Positions 25,591 to 59,542 of a DNA stretch of 64,000 nucleotides are shown here, in pieces. The DNA comes from Atrina japonica. Lineage: Eukaryota; Mollusca; Bivalvia; Pterioida; Pinnidae. The DNA lies in contig BROG01000458.1 of the NCBI GenBank assembly GCA_030159075.1, forward strand, positions 308,501 to 372,500, given 5' to 3'. Made by a program: the position numbers and the translations under genes. The notes beneath the pieces were generated by a model. The model saw nothing but the letters and a program-made list of their open reading frames with translations. It did no database searches and had not been told where the DNA came from. Numbering within the stretch: position 1 is the stretch's first letter; every line of letters starts with the position of its first letter.

Positions 25591-26224
25591 TAATCTTCAG
25601 ATCATAATACATGCAACTCTGATGAACATTGGACAAACACGGATCTCAGGAAATCCAAATATGGGATCAGGTGTCATGGATGAGTAATCATCTCTTGTTG
25701 ACCGGTCACATCCTTTGCGAGTGCACCATCAAATTCAAATGAAATAAGTGAGGAATAAATTCTCGTCACAAGTTGAATTATCATGTATGTTCCATTCTAA
25801 AAATAAAAAGTATTAAAAAAAAAGAGATTCCTCTTATAGTTGATTTGCAAATTATTACAGACATGCCGATTTTAAGTGGCAAGCCGAAGTCGAACACGAC
25901 ACAAAACTAACGATAATCATTTACAATGAATCTGCATCAACAAAACAATACAGTAGCGTTTTTCAATTGTTCTATTTTGCCTTGACATGGATATAGGTCA
26001 GTTTGATCGAACAACGTTCAGTGCTTCCACTTCTACGACTCGATATCACTTTCGGTTTTTTCGGAAATACGAGGAACCACATTTTCCGAAATTATGTGCT
26101 TGGCTACTTTTTATATATTGTCTTATGGAATCTATTATTTTTATTTCATGAATGAAAACTGAATCAAATTCGAAAACATTTCCTGAATTGACCGTTAATT
26201 TCCAGAATATTGGTAATTGCAAAT

Positions 26225-26440
26225 ACTCTAGTAAAACCACCTCACTGACCGCCTCAAAGTGGTCTGATAAGTGAGGTGTTAAAGTGGAACCTCGCTATTA
26301 AGACCGCCTAACAGACTGCCTGAAAGTGGTCTGAATAGTGAGGTGTTACAGTGGAACCTCGCTATTCAGACCACCTAACTTACTGTCTCAAAGTGGTCTG
26401 ATTAGTGAGGTGGCCTTTTAAGTGAGGCTCTGTTCTTATC
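26225..26440. repeat. Triplicated, internally palindromic repeat (unit about 81 bp)
   Basis: CCTCACTGACCGCCTCAAAG-TGGTCTGATAAGTGAGGTG, then GTGGAACCTCGCTATTAAGA and so on, three times. CCTCACT and AGTGAGG make each unit able to fold. Confidence 0.88.
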
Positions 26441-27160
26441 AAATATTTATCAAGATGCTGGAAATTTATTTTCTGAAATGTCTCCTAAGTTAGATGATGA
26501 TTACTGTATGAAAATACCACATGTCGTAATAATATACAAAGGACCAATCACAGACTACACATTTTTGTGAATGGGATGAAGACTCCCTTATCCACAAACA
26601 GCAGAAATCTTGTATAACGATATTTGCATACCACAGTCATAATTTGGTTTTTGTTTTTGTTGAACACAGGACTAAAAATTCAAACAATCACTACTGTTAT
26701 TAGAACACCAAACGAATTAAGATATTTTCATTTCTCCCGCAAATTGCTTTTTTCGATGAATTTCACATTTTCATTGTCTGTTTTTCTGAACAACTTTAGT
26801 ATTTACTGCTTTCACCAGTAGGTGTCAGAACAGAACAGTTTTTATTATTCTTATCTCTTACTTCTTTGATCTCCTATAGTCTGGTACATTTTTCATTGCT
26901 CTCTTATCTTGAAAAAAGGATAGTAACCATAAAATCCTAATGTTTGCAAGAATTATATTTTTGATTATTTACTTAACAATCATGAAGAACGAACCGCATT
27001 AACTCTAGGTTTCATACAACATAACTGCATTTCTAAAATTTTCTCTTCCAATAATTTCGGAACTTTTTATTCAGTTATTTCTTCATTGATGTTAGTCAAA
27101 AAAGTTATAATGCCCAATAATGATTTTTTTTTATTTTAGATTTTGCAATAGTCTGTGAAT
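26441..27160. other. No gene recognised
   Basis: AT-rich. A short hydrophobic frame at 26624-26821 has no family likeness. Confidence 0.5.
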
Positions 27161-27164
27161 ATCG

Positions 27165-27370
27165 AGTGATTGTATTTCAAGCCCGGTAAAAACCGAGATC
27201 CGGTGTCACAGTAGCTGTCGGCGCGTTAAAGAACCCTCACTGCTCAATGGCTGTAAGTGCCGAGCATAGGCCAAAATTTGAAGCCCTTCATCGGCCTTTA
27301 GTGACGTTTCCATATGAATGAAAGATTCTTGAGTGGAACGTTAAATAACAATACAACAACAAACAACAAG
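27165..27370 (+). repeat. SINE body and tail
   Basis: GTAAAAACCGAGATCCGGTG, GTTAAAGAACCCTCACTGC, TGGAACGTTAAATAACAATA and a CAACAACAAAC tail. The head is missing or diverged. A related piece lies in reverse orientation at 27680-27775 (CCGGGGCCTCGGTTTAAAGT). Confidence 0.7.
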
Positions 27371-28071
27371 AAATAAAATACCAACATAAAAAAATAGTAA
27401 ACTGGAGGAAAGGTTAAGTAACGTTTTGATACTTTGCTTAGGTTCTAACATGGATAATTTGTATGTTTTCCGTTACCACAAGAAAAAGACAGTCAAACCA
27501 TACTTCATCGCGGCAACAATGCATTTGTCAGTCATTTTATCGTGGTATAACTCATTCCACATTTGAGCGTAAACAAGGTCCGACAAAGTCCGATTGATGT
27601 TTTACTTCCCGCCGATAATTTTTCACTTATATGGAAATATCACCAGATTCAGGTGATGTGCAACAAATTTTAACCCTAGCTAAGGACTGACGTCAATGCC
27701 GCGAGTGTCCTTTTACGTGGCACGAATACCGGGGCCTCGGTTTAAAGTTTCATTCGAAAGATCACTGACTTTCACATTGTATGCAGAGCACGTGGCGATG
27801 GAACAATCAATTCCATTTTGTCAAGTCTATTTCATGAGCCGGTGTCATATAGAAAACCTTCCGCATAGAGAATCATCCCCCGGAAAAAAAATCTACGTAG
27901 AAAACCAAATGAATAATCAGCTAATTAAAAAAATAATGACACAAACAGAAAATTGATTACAGTTACTGAAAGAAAGATTTAATTTCGATGTTTGTTTCTG
28001 CATTGCACGCATTTAGAATCCTGGATCATAGTTTAAAAAAGATATTTATCTATCGATAATAAAAGTCAAAC

Positions 28072-28248
28072 TATAGACCCTTCCACTTTAACTGCGGTCC
28101 TGTAACTTTGAGTGGCAAATGATAGATTCCCGGAAAATAACGTCAAGAAACAATCAGTTACTATAACAACGTCTATGTTTTGCCGGTATCTGTATCATTT
28201 TGCCACTCAAAGTCACAATACCACGGTTAAAGTGAAAGGGTCTATAAC
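28072..28248. mobile_element. Small MITE with long terminal inverted repeats
   Basis: Left arm TATAGACCCTTCCACTTTAA-CTGCGGTCCTGTAACTTTGA-GTGGCAAATGATA. Right arm TATCATTTTGCCACTCAAAG-TCACAATACCACGGTTAAAG-TGAAAGGGTCTATA. Arms are about 50 bp with a few mismatches; total about 175 bp. No coding capacity. Confidence 0.88.
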
Positions 28249-29164
28249 GTACAGGTGGGAAAGTTTTCTATACGGAGAAGGCGGAATAATGTACTATACA
28301 GAATACTTTACCCTGTGGGAGAAGCTTTTCTATATGGAAAATTTTCGGGGGGGGATAATTTCTATGGGTGGAAGGTTTTCTATATGACACGAGTACCGGT
28401 AATCGAACCCGGAACCTTCCGCTTGTACGTAAAACGCTTGTATATAAACCAAATAAACCACTGCAAGTGGTGAAATGCAATATGAGTGAAAAACTTCGAT
28501 AATTGATTATGAAATAGACACACCGTTAAGAATACATTGTCATTCATCAACGAATAGTATCACCCAGCAACCTATGTATAATAAGGGTTTATTTTTATAA
28601 TTTAAGTGTACACGCTGTATATCAATCATACAGACTGTATGATCTTTGAAACATTCGTGTTGCTATTCATCAGACCTCGATGTAATGACCTTGGATATAA
28701 ATATACAAGTGGGATATCTGTATCAGAATATAAGTAGATGCTGTAAAAACTCATTGTCTTCTTTATAAATGATATATTGTTTCAATAATAACTACTATGT
28801 GCTCCAAGAAAGTGTCTAGACACCGAATAAATGACTATCTAACTTGCATTTAATCAGATGGGACGTCACACCAACAAAAAATGCAAACAGGGGACAAAAA
28901 GGTCAATGAGTCGAGAGAACGTTATCATTCAGGGACAAAAACATGGAATCAAATTTTAAGATGGCTTTGAGGTAAATGGTCTTTATGTAGCTGACAATGT
29001 CGTCATTTGATGGACAATTCGTGAAGATAGCATAATGATTAAACAATAAACATATGTCTTGTTCAGGAGTAAATATTTTCATCACATAGCAACAGTATTA
29101 TGTAAAAATATTTTTGTGATCACTTTTAAAAATTACAAATTTTATTGCATTATTGCATTTTCGT
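28249..29164. other. No gene; possible SINE head
   Basis: 28250-28385 has degenerate repeats of GGGAGAAGCTTTTCTATATG / GGAAGGTTTTCTATATGA. 28384-28430 on the minus strand carries a box B-like GGGTTCGATTACCGG. The rest is unrecognised. Confidence 0.5.
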
Positions 29165-29175
29165 GTATATTGTAT

Positions 29176-29446
29176 AACATTGTATTATTATTATAATTAT
29201 TATTATTATTATTTTTTTTTTTTTATTATCATTATTATTATTATTATTATTATTATTGTTGTTGTTGTTGTTGTTGTTTTGTTCTCGTGTTCGTTGTCAT
29301 CATTATAACAATCATCATCAGCAGCAGCAGCAGCACAGCAGCAGCAGCATCTTCATCAGCATCAACAGCAGCACAGCAGCATCTTCATCATCATCAGCAG
29401 CAGCACAACAGCATCTCCTTCGTCATCATCATCATCATCATCATCA

Positions 29447-29488
<42 letters not shown>
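29176..29488. repeat. Trinucleotide repeat mosaic (ATT, GTT, CAG, CAT)
   Basis: Successive tracts of (TTA), (TTG), (CAG)/(CAA), (TCA) and again (TTA). Open frames give Gln, Ser, His, Tyr or Ile runs only. Confidence 0.95.
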
Positions 29489-29489
<1 letters not shown>

Positions 29490-29564
29490 ATGTTATTGTT
29501 GAATTTGTCTTTGTTCGTTTAGTTGCCGTAGTTTATGTACTTTTTGCTACCATTAGTTCCAATT

Positions 29565-29790
29565 GTCTTCCCACACATGTCTTAAATAGTACAACCTTAC
29601 AATCGTCTGCCCAAAGTTGTCCTAAAACAGTACAACCTAACAATCATTTGTCTCACCTTGTCCTAATATAGTACAGCCTTACAATCGTCTGCCCAAACTT
29701 GTTCTAAAAATAGCACAATCTTACAATCGTCTGTCCAAACTTGTCCTGAAATAGTACGACCTTACAATCGTCTGTCTAAAGCTCTCCGAA
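29565..29790. repeat. Minisatellite, unit about 55 bp
   Basis: TAGTACAACCTTACAATCGT, CTGCCCAAAGTTGTCC in about four to five copies, followed by a (TG)n tract at 29803-29853. Confidence 0.9.
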
Positions 29791-29804
29791 TATGACAATT
29801 ACAT

Positions 29805-29853
<49 letters not shown>

Positions 29854-29855
<2 letters not shown>

Positions 29856-31850
29856 AAACTCCATACAAGAAGTGGACTACAGTAAATACTACATTAAAGG
29901 ATCAAATGTTCCCGATTTGTTTTGAAAATTATTAAGTTTCATTGTTTCTTGATAAAAGTAATTTACATAACAACATTATAAACATTTTATGAGCATACAA
30001 AATTCGTCTACATTGTCATGCTCTTTGGTCATTTCTTCAATATTGAAAGTGAAAAAGGGAAATCCTACAGGATTTTAATTCCCAATAATAGAATTAAACA
30101 TCCGGATGATTTAATCAGTTTTCTCTGTCCCGCAGCGATAAATGAACATAAAGCTGGTTGCTATTCAATCCATGGTACCAACGTTTGTTCTATGTGTTGT
30201 GAAATCCGTGATCGAAGTCTAAAGATAAGCCGTTTTTTTCAATTTCCTTCAGACAAAAATGCTCATATATCACTACTGGTAAAGCGCGATTTAATCGTCT
30301 AATAGAGAATTGTTCAAAGCGTAATGTTTCATTTCAGTAATGTATTCCTACTAATGATATCAAATTACACTTGTTAACTTAAAACTCGACAAACGTGTTC
30401 ATTTCTTTTCAGTGTGAACATTTAATTTATAATTATTTGCCAAATGTAATTTTTGATAACTAATGGGGTTACGTAAAATTAATGCGTTACAAACTGGAAC
30501 CATCAGAATTGTCCTATTGCCAAATGTTTGACACGTGGCTTTCCATGTACTTTTTGATGTCATTTGATTCTGACGTCATAGTCACAGAAATGTTTAACAG
30601 GCAATTTAATTGTGACGTTAAAATGGAAAAGTTTGCCAAAAGGATGCCGCCTCAGGCATTTGGCAATAGGTAAATTATTCTTAGGAATTTTCATATGAGT
30701 TAATAAAGGTAATTTTGAAATGCGATTGACTCAGAATAATCCTAAGTCACAGAAGTCTCATATTCCTGTTCTAGTAATTTTTTTTTTAATTAGCGATGAA
30801 TTTAATTCGGACACAGTCAATCTGACGTTATATAATTGGCATATTGGTATATTTTCATGATTTGTGAAAATCTTAGAAGTAAAAAAGAAAAGGTTAATGC
30901 CCCTTTAACATTTCTACTTAGGTATGATGTTGTTTCAAAGGTAACAAAACACATTAGGAATATCACCGAACGTGCAAGTAGCATTTCATTCATTCGTTAC
31001 CCAGGCTTGTAACATCATACGCGTCTATGTTGATCCTTGATGTAGGCGCCCACTAATTAAAATATCAAACTTAAATAAACATTTATCTTCATTTGTTTTC
31101 CCCACTGTATTTGATGAATGAGATTTTTTTCACACTGCTAGAGAAAGGAAGTGGCATTTAATTGAATTCACCGATTGGCGAATGATTTGTTTTCCCTATC
31201 TACTCAAAGGAACACATCCTGATAAAAATGACAAACATTATGATAGATTGAATTTTTGGTTTACGAACCATCCAGAAACGATCCGATTCACTCTTGTTAC
31301 GTTCGTCAGAATCAGCGGTTCCTGTTTAATAAATATATCTGAAGATTTATGCAGTATTCTTTTTAGTTCATATATCTGTAATCATACAGTTACAATACAG
31401 AGTTTAATACGTCCATACAATACGCACTGCAGTTGGATAAAGAATTCCACTGGATCTACCTTTCTAAATGATATTATATCTTTTATTAGGTATTGTACAT
31501 CAACCTATGTGGTAAAAACAAAATAATTTAATTTTGCAAACATCGCTAATTCCCCTTTAAAATCAATATGCTCGATTTGCGGGTAGCTTTACCTTCAGCG
31601 CGGCAACTGATACTGTTCTAAGTCCCGTATCACGTGACGATTAAATACTTTTATTTTATTTTCAATGAAATTTATATGTATCATTTCTTTTATCCCAAAT
31701 CTCGATGTAAAGAGGTCTTGTAGATGAACAGTAGTATAGGTCTAACAAGGTAATTGGTCACATGTTTACAAATACAACGAATGATAACAGGGGTGACGGG
31801 TTATTTGTTGACACAAAAATATTCGAGCTTAGATAATGCCTGGAATCAAT
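29854..31850. other. Unassigned region with three plus-strand frames
   Basis: Frames at 30018-30302, 30482-30673 and 31182-31526 (94, 63 and 114 codons) open with ATG but share no recognisable domain with any family known to me, and no splice joins are evident. MITE ends (GGTTAATGCCCCTTTAAC) occur near 30893 and 31550. Coding status unsupported. Confidence 0.4.
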
Positions 31851-32244
31851 ACAAGTATAAAAAAATTCAGATACCAAAGTATAAAGCAATAGAATGTCCA
31901 GGACATAGATACAAATCCGGTAAAAATGGACAAACACGGACCTCTGGAAACCAAGAGGTGGGGTCAGAGATGCCATGGAGGAGTAAGCATCCCCTGTCCG
32001 GTCCGGTCACACCCGCCGTGAGTCCACAGTCAAGTCCAATGAAATACCTTTAATCTGTTAAACCTAGGTTTGGAAAATAGACCGTATTACTTTGGTTTGA
32101 CAGAACCCGGATGTGTCACTTTACCTTGGTAGACCAATTAAACGGCTGTTATCGGTATATATAACATCTAGGGAGTCTTGACATAGAATACTCTAATTTT
32201 GATGTTTGATGCATGATGGCCAAATGTATGGCACGTCAAAATAA

Positions 32245-32405
32245 CAATAATGAGTTAAACCTTGTTTATCTCCAGTTAAACCTAGTTTTTACCCAGTTAC
32301 CAATATTTACTAAAGAAAAACTAGCTTTATCTTTGGTATTGTTAATATTTTAGCAAATTTTAACTGAGAAAACTGAGGTATAACTGTGTTAAAACCACAT
32401 TTATG
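32245..32405. repeat. Foldback repeat family R2 (AAACCTAGTTTTTCTCAGTT)
   Basis: GAGTTAAACCTTGTTTATC, AGTTAAACCTAGTTTTTACC and its complement AAAACTAGCTTTATC. Further clusters at 10010-10130, 33440-33730, 39155-39430, 40135-40300 and 56335-56775. Usually bounded by TAATGTGATTTTGGCG or its complement. Confidence 0.8.
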
Positions 32406-33430
32406 TTTCTCTAATTTTTTCATATATATTCGAAAAGTTACATCATTGGTAGCGTGGGATAAACCATTATAACACTTTCCCAGCGTACAGAAATATCGAG
32501 GTGCTGAAAACTTGCTGTCAAATTTGTTGTTTGAAAATGTGTATCGACATGTTTCGCCTAAAGTTTGCCTTCAATCATCTGAAGACCCGATGGCACATGT
32601 TGGGACCGAGGGCTGATAAGGAATATGATATCAAAATGGACATTTTATAAACTTTTTATCAGATAACTATTTACAAAATAAAACACATCACAAGATACAG
32701 CAATTAAATTCTTTCTAATTCTAATATTTTTGCCGTCAAAAAATTAAGAAGCCTCTCTCCATGTACAGTTGACATTATAATTTTGGGTGACGCCGAACGA
32801 GCAAAAGATTAAATTTACCGGAAACGGATGACACTCGGAACTTTTTTTCATTTCATTGATCACATTATTATTAGAGAAGTTCCGAACAAGGATGCATTAT
32901 GAGAAACAATTAATGCATGGGAGTGACAGTATCGTATATACAAATATAATCATATTTAGAATAAACATATGATAAATAAACATGATAATAAATTATAGGT
33001 TTCAAAAATGGGCCAAACTAATTGCCCAATACTGTATTTTCTGTTATAAAGAAATCATTAATTAAAATTGAATTTTAAAATGAAATATAGGTCTGAAAGG
33101 AAAAAGTGATAAAACATAAGCCTGAAACAAAACCTCTCTATATTGTCTAAACCGTCTTTTTTATTTATGCCGTGTCTTGACTGATACATCTGTCCCAGGT
33201 GAAAATGATGACATATCACATAAACGCTCTATTTTCTACAAGATTTAATTTAATTTTAAAATGTATTACTGATAAAATAAATGCTGAGATGTACAAATGT
33301 AGCAAATTGATATAAATACTAAAGAGACAGAGTGATAATACATATAAAATGGACATTTGTGATATAGATTTACAATAGAATCGCATACGCTTACATCATA
33401 TAATTAAAACGAAATGTATCCTTATATGAT
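32406..33430. other. No gene recognised
   Basis: AT-rich non-coding sequence; no exon-like frame or repeat family identified. Confidence 0.5.
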
Positions 33431-33439
33431 ACATACCTG

Positions 33440-33730
33440 TATGACACGCCAAAATCATATTAATAAGTTAAACCCAGTCTTTCTAAGTTAAACCTATTTT
33501 TTTCTCCGTACCAAATTGGCTGGAGAAAGTTTAATGGATAAAAACCTAAGTTTTACTGCGTCAAAATCACATTAGTGAGTATTTATGTGATTATGGCGTA
33601 GTTAAATTTAGTTTTATTCAATTAAACATAGTTTGTCTAACTGGAGAAAAACTAGGTTTAAATGGAGAAAAGCTGGTTTAACTGAGCAAAAACTGAATTT
33701 AACTCATTTATGTAATTTTGGTGTGTCATA
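33440..33730. repeat. Foldback repeat family R2, long copy
   Basis: Alternating AAACCTA-GTTTTTCTC and GAGAAAAACTAGGTTTAA words bounded by GACACGCCAAAATCA at the left and TGTAATTTTGGTGTGTCATA at the right, giving a palindrome-like element with GCCAAAATCA ends. Confidence 0.8.
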
Positions 33731-34449
33731 AACCTGATGCAACAGAGCTTTATCATTTAAGAAGCTTTTGGAATCTGATTAAAAAAATCAATTAAAAACC
33801 TGTACAGAAAAATGACGAATAATAGGATTTCAATTATCTACATTGTTTTACTTTGATGTAAATATGTTAAAAGGCATACAAATTGTTAAAATGGATTTTT
33901 GTTTGTATTAAAAGTTTCAAATATTTTACGTTTTATACAAATAAAATATTTTTAAAAATTCATGGGTTGAAAAAAAAACTTGTTATAATGTCGTGTTTGT
34001 GAAAAGAAATCAAATGTAAATAATGAGCGAGTAAACATTTGTATTCTAACATGGATGGCAAGAATATGAATCGCCGATGTATGTCATTCATTCTAGGCAA
34101 TATATGCATGATTTGTTACAATTTTCAACGGCAATATAAATTTTTAATCAAAGTTTGGTATAATCATGGGATGTTTTTATCAAAATGAAAGCATGTAGGT
34201 CTTTAAGGTAACCACTGTATAAATGATCATGCTACATTTTGATATTTCCGTCCCGATCCCTGTAAATTCCGTGTTTTGACAAATAACCCAAAATAAGAAA
34301 AAAAATATATGAAAGAGTTATTCCCCTTAGATGTTTTGCCTCTGAAAACCTTATATCTGAATATCGGACATACTTATCTATCATAAGATATAATAATTAT
34401 AATACCTAACTATGTATAACATTTTGAACTTTTATGCAACAGACACATT

Positions 34450-34785
34450 AGACGACCGCTTGTGGTGGTAAATTGGTAGAGATTTCGACTCGCAAGCGAA
34501 AGGTCCCGGGTTCGATTCCCGGATTGGGTTATACCAAAGACTTTTAAAATTTTAGTGACTGTTCCTTCGAAAAGTGATCGGCATACGAAGTGAAAGTCTT
34601 TCCGATGAGACTAAAAACCGAGGCCCCGTGTCGCGGAAAGCGTGGAACGTAAAATAACCCCCACTGCATTGACGTCAGTTCATAGCAGAGGTCAAAATTT
34701 GTAGCACTTCAAATAAAGTCGTTGACTTCTCAACATAAGTGAAAATTCTGGACGAGATATTAAACAACAATCAAACAAACACATT
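34450..34785 (+). repeat. tRNA-derived SINE, near complete
   Basis: Head GTGGTGGTAAATTGGTAGAG, box B GGGTTCGATTCCCGG, body GAGACTAAAAACCGAGGCCC and CCACTGCATTGACGTCAGTT, tail GATATTAAACAACAATCAAA. One of the clearest copies; same family as 340-660. Confidence 0.82.
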
Positions 34786-34844
34786 GAACCAATCAAATAA
34801 TAAGCATAACATCACGATTGTGATAAATATATTAAAAATAGTTA

Positions 34845-35145
34845 TTCAAAAGGGGCATTGGCTGTGTTTAATGATGTACAATAACAGATAAGAGCTATAC
34901 ACAGGCATAAAAATCGTATATTTCTATATAATATTTTGAAAAAAAGGTCAGAAAAAGTATGGTTTGCATTTAGAATAGTAAGGTTGAAATAATCAATTGC
35001 AAGTGAGTAATTGCCAAATTGGGATTCTCAAGCAATTTTCACAAAATATATAGGAATTGAAGATTTTTAATGACTGTGTATATTTTTTTTTGTTACTGTA
35101 TATCAATGAAAGTAGTAAAAGAAAAAAACACCTAATGCCGCTTTG
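34845..35145. mobile_element. Palindromic MITE, same family as 18850-19222
   Basis: Left end AAAGGGGCATTGGCTGTGTT, right end AAACACCTAATGCCGCTTTG, with the conserved centre TAAGGTTGAAATAATCAATT. Confidence 0.75.
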
Positions 35146-35485
35146 TAAGGATTTTTTTAAGCGTATTTTAATAGCCGCGCTCATATCAATGTTTCATGGT
35201 CAGTTTGACATCGGTAAGTATTTAATTTAAGATATTCAAATAAGACACTTATTAGGTTATTTCAAAATATCAATCCATAAATACTGAAATACAAAACAAA
35301 TTTTGAAAATTAGTGCAAATATGCATAACATAAAATCAATATTTTAATCAATAACTGTTATGCCTAGTAAAACTGAAAGGTGAAAAGGGCGATAACTCGT
35401 TATCTTATTAATGCATCACATACTTCACGAATGTTATACCTTCAAAACATTGTCTTTTTATATTTTGTACAACATTTTTGCACGC

Positions 35486-35589
<104 letters not shown>

Positions 35590-35714
35590 CTTGAATTTTG
35601 GAATTCATAATTGTTAAACAGATACATTTCAACTTATCCATACCAGATATAGTATACTTAAAAAGCTTATCTTCACTTTGAACTGTTATACTTAAACAAG
35701 TACTTATGCCATGT

Positions 35715-35910
35715 GTGGTACACCTATAAGCTTATATATACCGGGTACATCATACATAAACACATCCAAGTAATCCAGGGTAGACCCACAAGCTTATCCA
35801 TACCGGGTACATCATACATAAACACATCCAAGTAATCCAGAGTAAACCTATAGGCTTATCCACACCGGGTACAACATACATAAATACATCCAAATAATCC
35901 AGGGTGAACA
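35715..35910. repeat. Minisatellite, unit about 62 bp, downstream of the RTK stop
   Basis: CATACCGGGTACATCATACA, TAAACACATCCAAGTAATCC and AGGGTAGACCCACAAGCTTA, three copies plus a partial. Confidence 0.92.
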
Positions 35911-36067
35911 ACGTAACCTTCAATATATCCTTTTCCTATATCAACATACGTCATTACATCAATGGGGAAGCTTCTTGACACAACTGCTTGACGTAGTATT
36001 GTGTAGATTTTAAGCTGATGCTGGGCTTTTCTAAATTTTCCTCCTTTTCCTATATCAACATACGTCA

Positions 36068-57330
<21,263 letters not shown>

Positions 57331-57686
57331 CTTCAAATATAATGAAGTAGTATTATTCGTTTTATGACTTTTTATGTAAATCCTAAGTGTAGCTTTGTTA
57401 ACATGATAATAATGCTCTTGAGACCATTTTGATAAGATTTTAAATCTCTAAGTTTATTAGAAATTAATTTTCGTAATGGTAGTGGTTCATTGCATAAATT
57501 TGAAAGGAACATTGCAAAAAATACGAAATTGACATGTTTAAAAATTTGTTAACTTACATACATACAATAAATATTTCTAAACAAATACACAAAATCAAAA
57601 ACATACATACAAAACCCCTCTCTTAATAACATTTACACAAATTTCTTTCTTTCTTTCATTAGAATATTCTTATAATCAACATATTC

Positions 57687-57748
57687 TTAACTGTTTCTTG
57701 GTGTCTGTTCTAGTGGAGGTATCGTATTCGTCCTGGCATCCGTGTCAT
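57687..57748 (-). CDS. Short stop-containing exon C'3, possible soluble-receptor terminal exon
   Basis: Acceptor ATGTTTTTTCAG. Two bases of phase, then DTDARTNTIPPLEQTPRNS and TAA. Resembles the start of the transmembrane exon (TSTTNSLEQTTRN) but stops before any hydrophobic segment. Same phase and same stop position as the copies at 58.7 and 59.5 kb. Could end a secreted receptor form or be a relic. Confidence 0.5.
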
Positions 57749-58706
57749 CTGAAAAAACATAAATTACTTGTTTAATTTATTGCACGTCAAGAGGTAATAT
57801 ACTTCATGGTTTAAAGCGTTATAATTTAACCATTCGGTCGCAGAGGCCCCGTCTGTTTTAGTTTTGAAGGCACCGATGAGTTTGGATAATAATTTTGTTT
57901 AGTGATAGCCACAGTAATTATATATTGCATATACTGCTAATCACCAGTCTGTACAAGATGTGATGATTTAACAGATAACATTTCGTTCAATACACAATAC
58001 ACACAAATGTGAAAGGAACATTTCAAAAAAATAGAAAATTGACGTGTTTTATAATTTATTAAATAATATAAAGTAATATTTGGCACTGATAACACCATTT
58101 AAACTCCAAAGTTTTCTAAAGCTAAGATGGTCATCGTTTTACAGTGGTTACTCTTAGACGGATTTCGGCTATACTTTTAGATTTATTACTTGACCTTCTA
58201 TGATACCACTTTCTCTTTAGAAAATACATATACATTTTAAATTGGAACTCAACTGATGAAGTCTTATTGACAGAAACGATCGTTTGAGCATTTTAACTTT
58301 GGTATTATGTTTATAATATTTGTAACCACTAGGTCGTTGCCACTGCAAGTTAAACTGGCAAACTTTCTCACATTATCAGTTTAGGCTCCAGTGAGACTTG
58401 AACCTCCTCTTACAAAAAGTCAGATATGTCATGCTTTAAAGCGCTATGTTATAACTATTCGGTTATAGAGGTCCCTTCCGTTTTATTTTGAAAAGAACCT
58501 GTGGTTCATTGCATAAATTTGAAAAACACATTTCATAAAAATAGGAAGTTGGCATGATTTAAAAATTGTTAACTTACATACTACAATACATCTCTCTTAA
58601 CACATACACACATTTGCAAACACACATGCACAATTCCTCTCAATAACATTTACACACAATTTCGCTTTCTTTCTTCTATTAGAATATTCTTATAATCAAC
58701 ATATTC

Positions 58707-58768
58707 TTAACTGTTTCCTTTCGTCTGTTCAAGTGGCGATATTATATTCCTCCTGACAACCACGCCAC
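58707..58768 (-). CDS. Short stop-containing exon C'2
   Basis: Acceptor GTTTTTCAG. Two bases, then GVVVRRNIISPLEQTKGNS and TAA. Paralogous to C'1 and C'3 and the transmembrane exon start. The length (62 bp) is identical to the others. The reading frame is open, although several residues have changed. Confidence 0.45.
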
Positions 58769-59480
58769 CTGAAAAACATAAGATACATGTCATGTTTGCA
58801 ATGCATACTTTAGTCCTTATGTTTTATTGTCGTTTTACGCCACAATTAACATTTCCAGATATGCGGATCCGGTCTTAATTAACTGGTGGAGGAGATAAAC
58901 CGGTTACTATATACTCGGGAAGAAAATATCGGCCTTCCGCAATTTAACTGGCAAACTTTCTCACAATATCATCTTAGGTTCCAGTGGGACTCGAACCTGC
59001 TCTGGCAACAGGCGAGGTACTGTATGATTTAAAGCGCTATAGTGTAACCATTTGGTCACAGAGGCCCTTTCTGTGGGTCCACTGTTGGGGCGCACTTCCT
59101 AAAATTGATATTTTTGCAAAAACGAGAAAATGGTAAATTAAATTTTAGTGTCTGGAAAACAGGAAATGGCCTGTGAGTGCTTGTAAAATAAAAATACCTA
59201 GACTGAATCCAGAAAAAGGATTCCTGGATTAAAATCACGCCCACTTTGACCTAAACTCCTTCATCCGCCAATGGGATCATTGCAACAATTTCAAAAACAC
59301 ATTTCAGAAAAATAGGAACTTAACGTGTTTTAAAATTTGTTAACGTACACACATACAATGCATCTCTCTTAACACACACATACAATCGTAAACACACATA
59401 TGCAACTCCTTTATCAATAACATTTGCACACAATTTCTCTCTCTTTCTTTCATTAGAATATTCTGATAATCAACATATTC

Positions 59481-59542
59481 TTAACTGTTTCCTGTCGTCT
59501 GTTCAAGTTCAGATATTGTATTCGTCCTTACAACCGTGTCAT
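59481..59542 (-). CDS. Short stop-containing exon C'1
   Basis: Acceptor GTTTTTCAG. Two bases, then DTVVRTNTISELEQTTGNS and TAA. The closest of the three to exon B' (60.6 kb), whose one-base overhang joins it in frame (CFGD-Y-DTVV). It would terminate the ectodomain without a membrane helix. Confidence 0.5.

Noticed and set aside
29256..29502. Poly-Gln/Ser/His/Tyr open frames
   Set aside because: Entirely trinucleotide repeat; no flanking coding evidence.
30018..31526. Three plus-strand frames as exons of one gene
   Set aside because: No consistent splice phases, no domain, and MITE ends lie between them. Kept only as an unassigned region.
34450..34540. tRNA gene
   Set aside because: Box A and B are present but it continues into a SINE body and tail, and no cloverleaf closes properly. 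The same holds for heads at 340, 6040, 10710, 19870, 38660 and 54075.
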